45,111 nt of DNA from Proteobacteria bacterium UBA2133 (GCA_002327725.1 DCXP01000037.1:1-45111); one strand, 5' to 3'. Positions 1 through 8,458 are shown, counted from the stretch's first letter. Program-made: numbers and translations. The notes: generated by a model from the letters alone, not told the origin.

Positions 1-42
1 GATGCATCGCGGCAAAAAGGTAACCTCACAGGGAGAAGTCTG

Positions 43-939
43 TTGCAAGAAATCTTGAGAACGCCTGAGGAGCGCTTTGCAGCGCTGCCCGATTTTGCGT
101 ATCCACCGCGCTACCTTGATGACCTTGCAGGGTACGAGGGCCTGCGCTGTCATTATCTCGATCTCGGTCCCGCCGATGCCGGCGAAACCTTTTTCTGTGT
201 GCACGGTGAGCCTACCTGGGCATTTTTGTTCCGTCGGATGATCCCGGTATTTGTGGAGTCCGGTGCGCGGATCATTGTGCCGGACCTTTTTGGTTTCGGC
301 CGTTCCGACAAACCGACCGAGCAGAGTGTCTACACTTTTGATTTTCACCGCAACATGCTGCTGGCCTTTGGGGATCGACTGGAACTCACGGGGCTTACCC
401 TGGTGGCGCAGGACTGGGGTGGTGTGCTGGGCCTGACGCTGCCGATGGAGGCGCCACAGCGCTTCTCACGCCTCCTGTTGATGAATACCCTGCTCGGCAC
501 CGGCGACAAGCCGCTCGGGGAGGGTTTTCTGGCCTGGCGCGAGTGGTGCCGGAACAACCCCGATATGGCGCCGGGCAAGCTTTTGGGCCGGGCCTGCCCG
601 CATCTTAATGATGCCGAAAAAGCTGCTTACGATGCGCCGTTTCCGGATGTGACCTATAAAGCAGGGGCTCGGGCCTTTCCGGAACTGGTGCCCGAGCATC
701 CGGACGCGCCCGGCGCTGCGCTTTCGCGCGATGCCCGTGACTGGCTGTCAGAAAAATGGTGCGGTGAAACCTTTATGGCGATCGGTATGACAGACCCGGT
801 GATTCCACCGCGCGCCATGAGGGCATTGCAACAAACCATCCGCGGTTGCCCGGAGCCGCTTGAAGTCAATGAAGGCGGACACTTCCTGCAGGAGTGGGGC
901 GAACCGGTCGCCCGCGCCGCGCTCGCGCATTGGGGCTAG
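43..939 (+). CDS. Haloalkane dehalogenase-like alpha/beta hydrolase
   Basis: Predicted cytoplasmic alpha/beta-hydrolase of 298 aa, the usual length for haloalkane dehalogenases, which split carbon-halogen bonds through an aspartyl ester. The TTG start at 43 follows a GGGAGA ribosome site at 31-36. Visible motifs: HGEPTW at residues 54-59 (oxyanion loop), nucleophile D124 in QDWGG with halide-binding W125, likely acid D251 and H280 in EGGHFLQE. Position and order of these residues match the DhlA-type subfamily, and a second Trp (W165 or W168) lies in the cap region. The gene is followed by a convergent acetyltransferase, so it is the last gene of its unit; what precedes it is outside the window. 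Substrate is unknown; some relatives act on epoxides or esters, but W125 next to the nucleophile favours dehalogenation. Confidence 0.85.
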   Translation: MQEILRTPEERFAALPDFAYPPRYLDDLAGYEGLRCHYLDLGPADAGETFFCVHGEPTWAFLFRRMIPVFVESGARIIVPDLFGFGRSDKPTEQSVYTFDFHRNMLLAFGDRLELTGLTLVAQDWGGVLGLTLPMEAPQRFSRLLLMNTLLGTGDKPLGEGFLAWREWCRNNPDMAPGKLLGRACPHLNDAEKAAYDAPFPDVTYKAGARAFPELVPEHPDAPGAALSRDARDWLSEKWCGETFMAIGMTDPVIPPRAMRALQQTIRGCPEPLEVNEGGHFLQEWGEPVARAALAHWG

Positions 940-1011
940 CGTCCCCGACCTGCTTTCGGCAGACACCCGGTATCACCGACTTAGCTCGGGGTTACTCCCG
1001 AAGGCGAAGGT

Positions 1012-1722
1012 TTATCCCGAAGCCGCCAGGATCGATGCGGTCAGTTCAGAAAGCGACTGTTGTTGCTGGCCAGAATCATCGAAGTTGGCGGGATCAAGCC
1101 AGGCCTCGAACGCGGCTCTTAGTCGCGGCCATTCCAGGTCAACTGCCGCATACCACGCGGTATCCCGGTTGCGCCCTTTATATACCGTTGCCTGGCGGAA
1201 GACGCCCTCAAAAGACAGACCCAGCCTTAACGCTGCACGGCGTGACCGCTGGTTCAGCGCGTCGCACTTCCATTCATAGCGACGGTAGCCGAGCGTGAAA
1301 GCATGTTTCATCATCAGGTACATGGCCTCGGTAGCGGCGGGCGTTGCCTGCAATCGGGGTGAAAAATGAATGTGTCCGACCTCGATGGAGCCGCTGGCGG
1401 GTGTGATGCGTAAATAACTCGCCACCCCCACCGCTTTGCCTTGCCGGTCCATCACGGTGTAGAAGAGCGGATCGCTTTGCCCGGCGATCTCCGCCAGCCA
1501 GGCCTTCAGCGCCGGCAGGGAATCAAAAGGGCCATAGGGCAGGTAGACCCAGTCGACGTTGTCGGTGTCCTCTGCGAACGCATCAAACAGGTCCGCTGCA
1601 TGCGCTTTGGGGTTGAGCAGCGTGAGCCGGCAGTAGGCTCCCTCCATGGGTTCTTTGGTAGGCAATGGTGGCGGGTGCCAACCGTCAACGGCAAAGCCGA
1701 TCGCAAGATCAGTATCAGGCAT
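1012..1722 (-). CDS. GNAT-family N-acetyltransferase (RimJ/RimL-like)
   Basis: A 236-aa protein with the GNAT fold of the RimJ/RimL (Acetyltransf_3) type, which moves an acetyl group from acetyl-CoA to an amino group. The N-terminal part carries the typical ...RLTLLNP... strand followed by a domain with GKAVGVASYLRI near residues 95-106, the beta-strand pair EVGHIHFSP (about 114-122) and the C-terminal helix region LNQRSRRAALRLGLSFEGV, where family members bind CoA and read the neighbouring strand. The ATG start at 1722 is the natural one. It is transcribed toward the hydrolase gene at 43-939, 72 bp away, and away from a racemase remnant. The acceptor cannot be told; small-molecule amines or protein N-termini are both known in the family. 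Confidence 0.85.
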   Translation of the reverse strand: MPDTDLAIGFAVDGWHPPPLPTKEPMEGAYCRLTLLNPKAHAADLFDAFAEDTDNVDWVYLPYGPFDSLPALKAWLAEIAGQSDPLFYTVMDRQGKAVGVASYLRITPASGSIEVGHIHFSPRLQATPAATEAMYLMMKHAFTLGYRRYEWKCDALNQRSRRAALRLGLSFEGVFRQATVYKGRNRDTAWYAAVDLEWPRLRAAFEAWLDPANFDDSGQQQQSLSELTASILAASG

Positions 1723-1733
1723 AAGAAGTTCGT

Positions 1734-1979
1734 GTGTTACGTGGAATGGCTATTCGGAGATTAAAAGAAGCAGGGTATCTGATCAATGGCATGTGCAATT
1801 TCCGTCGCGCCGATGGGCTGCCACAACGCCCGCTGCACCTGACTCGTGATCTTGAGGCGCGGTTGGACAAGCCTGTGATCGGACATGATACCGCGCTGTA
1901 CTGGCGCATTTTCAAGACGCTGGGGTTAGCTCCGGTGACGCCCCAGGGCCGGTTGCTTCCCTCGTTAAAGGCGGAATAG
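1734..1979 (+). pseudogene. C-terminal remnant of an Asp/Glu racemase / EutA-like protein
   Basis: An 81-codon open frame whose second half reads as the C-terminal end of the Asp/Glu racemase, arylmalonate decarboxylase and maleate isomerase superfamily: a DLEARLDKPVIGHDTALYWR stretch followed by FKTLGLAPV and GRLLPSL. In intact members this lies after the second catalytic Cys; compare GKPVISSNQAMMWDCLRRAGI in the intact gene at 16106-16903. No N-terminal domain and neither catalytic Cys is present, and the first 20 or so codons do not align, so this is a truncated relic and not a functional gene. It stands directly upstream of a broken epimerase gene, so both may come from one lost catabolic operon. 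Family assignment is by eye. Confidence 0.6.
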
Positions 1980-1982
1980 CAA

Positions 1983-2979
1983 ATGCACAAGATTCTCGTG
2001 CTGTGGTCAACGCCGCGGTCGCCGGCTCAAGTTCGAAGTGCTCGATGCGACTTTCGTCAGGATCGATACCGACGACGGCATCAGCGGCTGGGGCGAAGGC
2101 ACGCCCTGGGGACACACCTACGTGCCGGCACACGGGCCGGGAATACGGGCCGGCATCGAAACCCTGGCGCCGGTTCTGATCGGGGCTGATCCGAGGCAGT
2201 CCGGCCGCATCGAATACCTGATGGACAAGACTTTGCCCGGCCATCCCTACGTCAAGTCTCCGATTGACATGGCTTGTCTTGATATTGCCGGACAGGTCAC
2301 CGGGCAGCCCTTGCCGAATCTTCTGGGCGGATGCTTTGGAACACCAACGCGTGTGATGTCCTCGGTTTCCAGCGGCTCCCCGGAATCCATGGTCGCGCTC
2401 ATCAAAAAATACCGTGAGCGCGGCTACCGCGGACATTCCGTCAAGGTCGGCGGCAGCAATACCGATCTTGATATCCAGCGCATCCGCTACATCGAGGAAC
2501 ACCGGCTGGCAGACGAGCGAATCCTGTATGACGTCAACCGTGCCTGGACCCGCCGCTGCGCAGTGTGACGCACTCACCGATTTCAGTTGATGAGACTCTG
2601 GTGAGCATCAATGATATGGTGAGGATTGCAAAGGAAGGTATCGCCGAAGTCGCCAACATCAAGATCAACCGGGTCGGGGGGCTGACCAAGGCAAGACGTA
2701 TCCGCGACGTCGCCCTCGCACACGGTATTCAGGTCTATGTCATGGCGACGGGAGGTTCGGCCATGGCGGATGCCGAGGCGGCTGCGTTGGCACAGAGCAC
2801 GCCCGAAGAGTTTCGGCTCGGCTGTTGGGCCTGTCAGGACATGCTGGCGGTTGATATTGCCCCCGGGCAGGGGCCCGCGCAGCGAAAATGGCAATCTCTT
2901 TGTTCCGGACCAGCCAGGCCTGGGCTTCGCGCCGGATGAGAGTCTGTTGGGAAACCCGGTGGCGGTGTTCGGCGAATAG
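1983..2979 (+). pseudogene. Disrupted enolase-superfamily epimerase (mandelate racemase / hydroxyproline-betaine epimerase type)
   Basis: A mandelate racemase/muconate lactonizing enzyme gene broken in at least three places. After ATG 1983 the frame shifts so that LKFEVLDATFVRIDTDDG (from about 2026) continues in another phase. That frame runs through HPYVKSPIDMACLDIAGQ and the Lys-containing VKVGG strand to a stop at 2566-2568. The barrel resumes from 2565 in a third frame with HSPISVDETL, NIKINRVGGLTKARRI and CWACQDMLAVDIAPG. The segment that should hold the metal-binding Glu (IEQPC in the intact paralogue at 23400-24518) is missing, roughly 30 codons. Near 2880 the frame shifts again, and NGNLFVPDQPGLGF to the stop at 2979 completes the usual C-terminus. 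The closest resemblance is to HpbD-like betaine epimerases. Confidence 0.85.
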
Positions 2980-3046
2980 TCTGGTGAACCGTCGGGCGCA
3001 TACATAAAACATTTTTGATCAGTTAAGGCCAGGAGCAGCGATAACG

Positions 3047-4177
3047 ATGACAGACAACATCCCGGATACGATGCATGCCGTGGTTCTGACCGGCCACGGC
3101 GGACTCGACAAAATGGAGTTTCACCGCGACTGGCCGGTGCCCGTGCCAGGGCCGGATGACGTGCTGATCCGGGTCGCTGCCTGTGGCCTTAACAACACCG
3201 ACGTCAATACCCGAAGTGCCTGGTACTCCAAGGGCAACAGTGACGCGACCACCGGTGATGCCCTCGCCGGAGCCGAAGGCGACGACGGCACCTGGGGCGG
3301 CGCCTCGGTTTCGTTCCCGCGCATTCAGGGAGCGGATGCCGTAGGGACGGTGGTCAGTGTTGGCGAAAGCGCTGAGCAGTCACTGATCGGTCAACGGGTG
3401 ATGATCGACGGCTGGCTTCGTGACTGGGATGATCCATTGAACCGGTCAAAAGCGGGTTACTTCGGCAGCGAATGCGATGGCGGCTATGCCCAGTACACCA
3501 AGGTTTCCCATCGACAGGTTCATCCTATTCATACGGCGATGTCGGATGCCGAACTTGCGACCTTTGCCTGTTCCTATGTGACCGCCGAGAACATGCTGAA
3601 CCGGGCTGCGGTCACCGCCGGAGATACCGTACTGGTTACCGGCGCCTCCGGGGGTGTGGGCTCTGCGCTGATTCAGCTGGCCAACCGCCGCGGTGCCGAA
3701 TGTGTTGCCTTGTGCAGTGCCGACAAGGTTGATGATGTTAAAGCCATCGGGCCTTCGGCAGTGATCGACCGTGGCTGCGCCGATCTTGGTTCGGCGCTGC
3801 TTGAGGCGATGGGCAAAGACTCGGTTGATGTGGTTGCCGATGTTGTCGGCGGTGCACTTTGGCCGCAGCTGATCAGCGCACTGGTACGCGGCGGCCGTTA
3901 TACCTGCGCCGGCGCCATCGCCGGGCCGATGGTCGAGTTTGATCTGCGGACTTTCTATCTTCGGGATCTGACCTTTACCGGCGCGACGGTACCGCCGCCG
4001 GGCGTGTTCGAGGATCTGGTGGGATATATCGAACGCGGCGAAATCCGGCCGTTGCTGGCGGCCACCTACCCGCTGGAGGAGTTGCATGCGGCGCAGCAGG
4101 CCTTTATCGACAAGCGCCACGTGGGCAACATCGTGACCGAACCTTTCCCGCCGGCTACCTCCAGAACGCACGCCTGA
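3047..4177 (+). CDS. Zinc-independent medium-chain dehydrogenase/reductase (quinone oxidoreductase-like)
   Basis: A 376-aa MDR-superfamily oxidoreductase. Residues about 10-140 form the GroES-like domain with VLIRVAACGLNNTDVN and an unusually long acidic loop (SDATTGDALAGAEGDDGTW). The Rossmann domain begins with VLVTGASGGVGSALIQLA near residue 200, a nucleotide-binding AxxGxxG-type signature typical of NADPH-dependent quinone or enoyl reductases. The Cys/His zinc ligands of true alcohol dehydrogenases are not evident, so a zinc-free reductase is likely. The ATG at 3047 is 68 bp past the end of the disrupted epimerase on the same strand, so it may once have been the last gene of that operon. 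Substrate unknown. Confidence 0.85.
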   Translation: MTDNIPDTMHAVVLTGHGGLDKMEFHRDWPVPVPGPDDVLIRVAACGLNNTDVNTRSAWYSKGNSDATTGDALAGAEGDDGTWGGASVSFPRIQGADAVGTVVSVGESAEQSLIGQRVMIDGWLRDWDDPLNRSKAGYFGSECDGGYAQYTKVSHRQVHPIHTAMSDAELATFACSYVTAENMLNRAAVTAGDTVLVTGASGGVGSALIQLANRRGAECVALCSADKVDDVKAIGPSAVIDRGCADLGSALLEAMGKDSVDVVADVVGGALWPQLISALVRGGRYTCAGAIAGPMVEFDLRTFYLRDLTFTGATVPPPGVFEDLVGYIERGEIRPLLAATYPLEELHAAQQAFIDKRHVGNIVTEPFPPATSRTHA

Positions 4178-4238
4178 TGACGTCAGCATTGAACCGAACG
4201 CGTCGCCGGACCAAACGCCTGATCCGGGTGAGCCTCAG

Positions 4239-4254
4239 CAGGGGTCAGCCCCTG
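4239..4254 (+). terminator. Weak hairpin downstream of the MDR gene
   Basis: CAGGGG-TCAG-CCCCTG is a perfect 6-bp stem with a 4-nt loop, 61 bp after the MDR stop codon, followed by a short pyrimidine-rich GGCTTTCTG and not a full U-tract. It could be a weak terminator; without the U-tract this is tentative. Confidence 0.25.
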
Positions 4255-4285
4255 GCTTTCTGACCCGGCGCATTCCTCCCTTTGA

Positions 4286-4468
4286 GATGCCGCACCCTTT
4301 GAGCAATGGAGTGAGCAGGGGGCTGTAGATATGCAAAAGCGGGCGAGCGAAAGCGCGAAGCAAGTCCTTGTGGAATATGAGATGCCGCCATTGGATGAAG
4401 GCATCAACGAGGCCCTGCTCGATTTTGTTAAGCGAAAAAAGGCCTCGATGGCGGACACGTGGTATTAG
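4286..4468 (+). pseudogene. C-terminal remnant of a trimethylamine methyltransferase (MttB)-family protein
   Basis: An in-frame stretch of about 60 codons from just after a TGA (4283-4285) to a TAG (4466-4468). It encodes EQWSEQGAVDMQKRASE, then VEYEMPPLDEGINEALLDF and VKRKKASMADTWY, the characteristic end of MttB-superfamily corrinoid methyltransferases (helix, EYE-P-PLD...INEAL, then RRK-like and a terminal aromatic). All of the TIM-barrel upstream is absent, so it is a relic. An ATG at 4331 could only yield a 45-residue peptide. MttB relatives demethylate glycine betaine, proline betaine, carnitine and similar compounds, in keeping with the betaine-epimerase relic upstream. Whether the lost gene was of the pyrrolysine type cannot be told. 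Confidence 0.7.
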
Positions 4469-4714
4469 GGTGAACGGAGTTACGGCGATGCTCCTGCCAA
4501 AACCTGCCTTGAGGAGGGGGATCCTCCTTATCCTTCGACAAGTGCTCCCTGACTAACTAGACCCACAATGTCGGGTTGCAATATCATGCTGGGTCCAAGG
4601 ACCGTCGGCTTTCTCTCGATATAAGAATGATCTGATTGTGAGGATGAGGCAGCCCTTTCAGGGGTCTTTGCACCGCAGAAGCGGTGGCGATACCTGTCCA
4701 GGAGGAAACAATAT
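4469..4714. other. Leader region upstream of the ureohydrolase operon
   Basis: No gene was recognised. The region contains a small perfect hairpin, AGGAGG-GGGAT-CCTCCT at 4512-4528, without a U-tract, and ends with a strong AGGAGGA ribosome-binding site at 4700-4706, 8 nt before the ATG of the ureohydrolase. No convincing -35/-10 pair stands out. Confidence 0.4.
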
Positions 4715-5701
4715 ATGGATCTACCCGCTGATGTAGCCAAGTTGTTAATCGACATCCCCAGGCCCGCGAACTGGGTGCCCGACGAGTACGATGTCGGACT
4801 CCGCGATATCATGGTTGACTGGCCGACTGCTGATAGCGTCGATGTCGGAATTGTCGGTGTGCCGTTCGATACCGCCGTGATGGGTCGCCGTGGCTGTCGC
4901 TTCGGACCGGAGGGTGTCCGGTCTTCGCTTGTGTTTTCCAACGTCTACGATCCGAGTCTTGATGTAGACCTATCCACCGGCCTCAGCGTAACGGACTTCG
5001 GCAACATAGATGTACTGCATACAGAAGTGTTGGGCACCCACGAGCGTGTTGAGCAGGTTCTAAGTTCGATCTACGCGCTTGGCGTCACGCCGGTGATTAT
5101 TGGCGGGGATCACTCCCTGTCCTATCCCGATATCAAGGCGCTGATGAACAATACCGGGGGCCGGGTCGGAGTCATCATGATCGACGGTCATCTCGATGTC
5201 CGCCATTCTCATCACGGCGAGGTCAGCAGTGGTACTCCCTTCCGGCGCTTGATGGAAGAGCCGTCTAAGCCCCTGCGACCCTGCAATCTGGTTGAAGTTG
5301 GAATCAACGGTTGGCTCAACTCGCGTTACTACATGGACTACTGTCGTGAGATGGGTGTCACCGTGATTCCAGCGCGCCAGGTGCACAGGCGTGGTATCGA
5401 CGATGTCATAACTGAAGCTCTGGAACGAGCGTCAGATGGCACAGACGCAATCTTTTTGAGTATCGATATCGATGGGCTGGACCTGAGTGTCGCGCCTGGG
5501 ACCTGCGCGCCAAGCCCGGGCGGTCTTTCTGCTTATCAGGCCCTGGAGATGGTCTGGCAGATAGGGCAACATCCTTTGTCCAGGGGTTTAGATGTGATGG
5601 AAATTGCTCCGAGCCTGGATAGCAGTGGTGTCACTTCGATGATGGGCGCTGCCTTGATCATGCATTATCTCGGGGCCACCAAAACGCGGTTGCATCGCTA
5701 A
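4715..5701 (+). CDS. Arginase/agmatinase-family ureohydrolase
   Basis: A 328-aa manganese ureohydrolase, which hydrolyses a guanidino group to urea plus an amine. All binuclear-metal ligands are visible: H133 in GGDHS, D157/H159/D161 in DGHLD (the usual DAHxD with Ala to Gly), and D251/D253 in SIDIDGLD, with a final MEIAPS motif. Length fits agmatinase or guanidinobutyrase-like enzymes. The ATG at 4715 is preceded by AGGAGGA. It heads a same-strand series with an M24-type chimera, an APS-kinase-like protein, an SDR and a creatinase-like M24 protein, which points to a guanidino or amidino substrate other than plain arginine. It is distinct from the second ureohydrolase at 28364-29317, which has the canonical DAHID. 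Specificity within the family cannot be read from sequence. Confidence 0.88.
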   Translation: MDLPADVAKLLIDIPRPANWVPDEYDVGLRDIMVDWPTADSVDVGIVGVPFDTAVMGRRGCRFGPEGVRSSLVFSNVYDPSLDVDLSTGLSVTDFGNIDVLHTEVLGTHERVEQVLSSIYALGVTPVIIGGDHSLSYPDIKALMNNTGGRVGVIMIDGHLDVRHSHHGEVSSGTPFRRLMEEPSKPLRPCNLVEVGINGWLNSRYYMDYCREMGVTVIPARQVHRRGIDDVITEALERASDGTDAIFLSIDIDGLDLSVAPGTCAPSPGGLSAYQALEMVWQIGQHPLSRGLDVMEIAPSLDSSGVTSMMGAALIMHYLGATKTRLHR

Positions 5702-5755
5702 AGGGTAATCCCTGTCCAGCGTGACCCAAATGGATGGAACAGTGAGGGCTTCGTC

Positions 5756-6601
5756 GTGAAGGGAGTCGACATCGATCGTCTTAAGCACCAACTCGACGTC
5801 TATGGTTATTGCCTCGTTGAGCAGGCCATGGCGCCGGATCTTTTGAGCGACGTTCAGGCACGGCTTTTGGAGCAGGCGGTGTGCGGGCGGGTGATCAAGT
5901 CAGCCGATGAGATCAACTGTATCCGCTGGGCGGTCGCGGTGGCTGAGCATGGGATTGCCCGTCTGAAACAGGCGATACAGTCCGGCGTCAGTGAACTTAA
6001 GCTGTGGGGGCTGCTCAACTACACCAATCTCGCGAACAACGGCGACTGGCACGAGGGCCGGATGCTGGCATCGGGTCCGCGGATCAATCCCTGGCTGCAG
6101 GAAGCGTCGCCCCGACAGGTTGAATCCGGAGACCTGGTCGGCTTGGATACGGACATGGTGGGCCCACGAGGTTATTTTGCTGATATCTCCCGGACCTTTC
6201 TCTGCGGTCCCGCCCAAGCAACGGCAAGGCAGCGAAAGCTCTACCAGCTGGCGCGGGAGGAGATCAGCCATAATCTTGCCTTGATCCGCCCGGGCATCAG
6301 CTTAAGCGACTTTCAAAAACGCGCCTACGCGCCTGCAGAGGAGTTTCACCAGAATGCCTATCCCTGCGTGATCCATGGTGTGGGCATGTCCGACGAATAC
6401 CCTCAGGTCAAGCCCGCATTCCGGGGCGGCAATCCCTATGACGGGGTCATCGAAAAAGATATGGTGATCTGTGTCGAGAGTTATATGGGCGCTGCCGGCG
6501 AGCGCGATGGCGTTAAACTCGAGCAGCAGGTGCTGGTTACGGAAAGCGGCTACGAACTGATGTCGACGTTCCCGCTGGAAGCCGCATTGCTGGATTCCTG
6601 A
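5756..6601 (+). CDS. Chimeric ORF: PhyH-like N-terminus joined to an M24 (DddP-like) catalytic domain
   Basis: 281 aa from a GTG start with no strong ribosome site. Residues 1-42 resemble the start of phytanoyl-CoA dioxygenase-family proteins (LKHQLDVYGYCLVEQAM, then PDLLSDVQARLLEQA). From about residue 46 the sequence is an M24 'pita-bread' domain entered at its usual domain boundary (VIKSADEINCIRWA). Metal ligands appear as D131, D133, D143, H207, E241 and E256. This DxD plus third Asp pattern and its spacing match the iron site of the DMSP lyase DddP almost exactly (from memory D295, D297, D307, H371, E406, E421). The roughly 170-residue N-terminal domain of DddP is missing. It is probably a deletion fusion of two genes; a stable mini-protein cannot be excluded. 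It lies 54 bp after the ureohydrolase and 30 bp before the next gene. Confidence 0.7.
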   Translation: MKGVDIDRLKHQLDVYGYCLVEQAMAPDLLSDVQARLLEQAVCGRVIKSADEINCIRWAVAVAEHGIARLKQAIQSGVSELKLWGLLNYTNLANNGDWHEGRMLASGPRINPWLQEASPRQVESGDLVGLDTDMVGPRGYFADISRTFLCGPAQATARQRKLYQLAREEISHNLALIRPGISLSDFQKRAYAPAEEFHQNAYPCVIHGVGMSDEYPQVKPAFRGGNPYDGVIEKDMVICVESYMGAAGERDGVKLEQQVLVTESGYELMSTFPLEAALLDS

Positions 6602-6631
6602 TATCTCCAATACCGAAAGAGGCAGTCACTT

Positions 6632-7684
6632 ATGAGTAGCGGTGCATCAGGCACGACACAAACCGAACTGGTACAGGTGCTGCTGGATCTGGCAGCGCGT
6701 TCACCCGATGAACTGAGGACACTGGCGTCCCATATCCCGGCGGGCGATTCCGAAACCATTTCTCCGGCCGACCAGTTTGCCTGCCATCTGATCTGGATCG
6801 GTGCCGAGCCGATGCTGCCTGAGCGCAGTTATCGCGCCGTGAGCGCCGGGCGGGATTTCGGTGTACAGGTCACCGACCTTACCTTTGAAATAGATCAGCA
6901 AAGCGGTGAACACCTTGCTGCGAAGGTGTTGAGCAAGGGGCAGATTGCCTACTGCAAGATTGCGCTTGACGAGGCCATCCCCTGTGATCCGGAAAGCGAA
7001 ACAGAACCCCGTCCTGTGGTTTTGTTTTTTGATGCGTCAGGCGCTGAGATCCTCGGCATCTGCATTATCGATTTCGCCCTTCGCCGGGCGACCAATATCT
7101 CCTGGCACCAGGCCAAAGTCGATCAGTCCGCACGGGCCCGAGTTCACAGCCACCAGCCCTGTGTGATCTGGGTTACCGGGCTGTCGGGATCGGGAAAATC
7201 AACGGTGGCGGATGCCCTCGAGCAGGAGCTCCACCGCGCGGGACGGCATACTTATCTTCTCGATGGAGACAACGTGCGCCATGGTCTCTGCAGGGACCTT
7301 GGCTTTACCGATGCCGACCGGGTGGAAAATATTCGCCGAGTTGCCGAGGTGGCAACGCTGATGGCTGACGCCGGGCTTATTGTCATCGCATCGTTTATCT
7401 CGCCATTTCAAAACGAGCGGGCAATGGCCCGGGAAGTCGCCGGGGACACCCGCTTTGTCGAGGTTTTTGTGGATACACCGCTGGCGGTCTGTGAAGCCCG
7501 TGACCCCAAAGGCCTTTACAAAAAAGCCCGTGCGGGCGAGTTGAAAAACTTTACCGGAATCGACTCCATCTACGAGGCGCCGAGCCATCCCGAGATCACA
7601 CTGAAGGCCGGGGAGCACCCGCCCGAGGTGCTGGTCGGGCAGGTCATGGACTACCTCAGCGCGGAAAACATCTTCTCGCTATAG
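6632..7684 (+). CDS. cysC: CysN C-terminal domain fused to adenylylsulfate (APS) kinase, no GTPase domain
   Basis: 350 aa. Residues about 50-155 look like the last beta-barrel domain of sulfate adenylyltransferase large subunit CysN (IWIGAEPMLPERSY, then HLAAKVLSKGQIAYCKIAL), while the GTPase and middle domains are absent. Residues about 175-350 are a full APS kinase: P-loop GLSGSGKST at 183-191, DGDNVRHGLCRDLGF, the lid region DPKGLYKKARAGELKNFTGI and IYEAP. APS kinase makes PAPS from APS and ATP. It has the architecture of a CysNC protein cut down to its C-terminal half, yet the domain start is clean and the frame intact. An ATG at 6632 follows an AGAGGCAG ribosome site. No cysD or full cysN is near, so an acceptor other than APS is possible. 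Confidence 0.85.
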   Translation: MSSGASGTTQTELVQVLLDLAARSPDELRTLASHIPAGDSETISPADQFACHLIWIGAEPMLPERSYRAVSAGRDFGVQVTDLTFEIDQQSGEHLAAKVLSKGQIAYCKIALDEAIPCDPESETEPRPVVLFFDASGAEILGICIIDFALRRATNISWHQAKVDQSARARVHSHQPCVIWVTGLSGSGKSTVADALEQELHRAGRHTYLLDGDNVRHGLCRDLGFTDADRVENIRRVAEVATLMADAGLIVIASFISPFQNERAMAREVAGDTRFVEVFVDTPLAVCEARDPKGLYKKARAGELKNFTGIDSIYEAPSHPEITLKAGEHPPEVLVGQVMDYLSAENIFSL

Positions 7685-7699
7685 GGCAAAATCAACAGC

Positions 7700-8458
7700 A
7701 TGGCAGAGCAACCCCAGGTGGCGTTGGTCACCGGTGCCGGCACCGGGGTTGGTAGAGCAGTCGCGCAGATCCTGCTTGGAAACGGTTACTGCGTGACGCT
7801 GACCGGCCGGCGCAGCGAACGGCTTGAGGAGACAGCATCAGAATCCGGTTCAGACTCGGGGAGAATTCTGTGCCATCAGGCGGATGTCCGCCTCGCCGCA
7901 GACGTTGACGGTCTGTTCGATGCCACGGTCGAGCGCTTCGGCCGACTTGATCTTCTGTTCAACAATGCGGGCATCGGCGCGCGGGCTGTTGATGTTGACG
8001 AGCTTGAGGTTTCGGAATGGCAGGCGCTGCTTGAGACCAATGTGCATGGCGCGTTTCTGTGCGCCCGCCGTGCATTCGGGCAGATGAAAAAGCAGGATCC
8101 CAAGGGCGGACGGATTATCAACAACGGCTCGATCTCGGCCTACGTGCCGCGCGTTAACAGTGCGCCCTATACCGTCAGCAAGCACGCCATGTCGGGCCTG
8201 ACCCGCAGCCTGGCGCTCGACGGGCGCCAGCACAACATTGCCTGCGGCCAGATCGATATCGGAAACGCCCTCACGGAAATGGCAACGCCCTTGGGGGAGG
8301 GAACGCGCCAGCCCAACGGCACCATGCTGGCCGAGCCGCTGATGGATGTCCATCATGTCGCAACCAGTGTGCTGCATATGGCCCAGCTGCCGCTCGATAC
8401 CAATGTGCTTTTCATGAACGTGATGGCCCGGGATATGCCTTTCGTAGGGCGCGGCTAA
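7700..8458 (+). CDS. Short-chain dehydrogenase/reductase
   Basis: A 252-aa classical SDR, an NAD(P)-dependent oxidoreductase of one Rossmann domain. Cofactor motif TGAGTGVGRAV lies near residues 11-21, NNAGIG at about 89-94, the catalytic Ser in NNGSIS, and the catalytic YTVSK pair near residues 155-159. The GRRSER segment after the second strand suggests NADP preference. The gene starts 15 bp after the APS-kinase-like gene, so it is surely co-transcribed. In this setting it may oxidise or reduce a carbonyl intermediate of the compound handled by the surrounding ureohydrolase and M24 genes; the substrate cannot be named. Confidence 0.88.
   Translation: MAEQPQVALVTGAGTGVGRAVAQILLGNGYCVTLTGRRSERLEETASESGSDSGRILCHQADVRLAADVDGLFDATVERFGRLDLLFNNAGIGARAVDVDELEVSEWQALLETNVHGAFLCARRAFGQMKKQDPKGGRIINNGSISAYVPRVNSAPYTVSKHAMSGLTRSLALDGRQHNIACGQIDIGNALTEMATPLGEGTRQPNGTMLAEPLMDVHHVATSVLHMAQLPLDTNVLFMNVMARDMPFVGRG

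Noticed and set aside
4466..4468. The TAG at the end of the MttB remnant as a pyrrolysine codon
   Set aside because: In MttB the pyrrolysine codon is internal, near the active site. This TAG sits at the natural C-terminal end, so it is an ordinary stop; no case for pyrrolysine can be made from the fragment.
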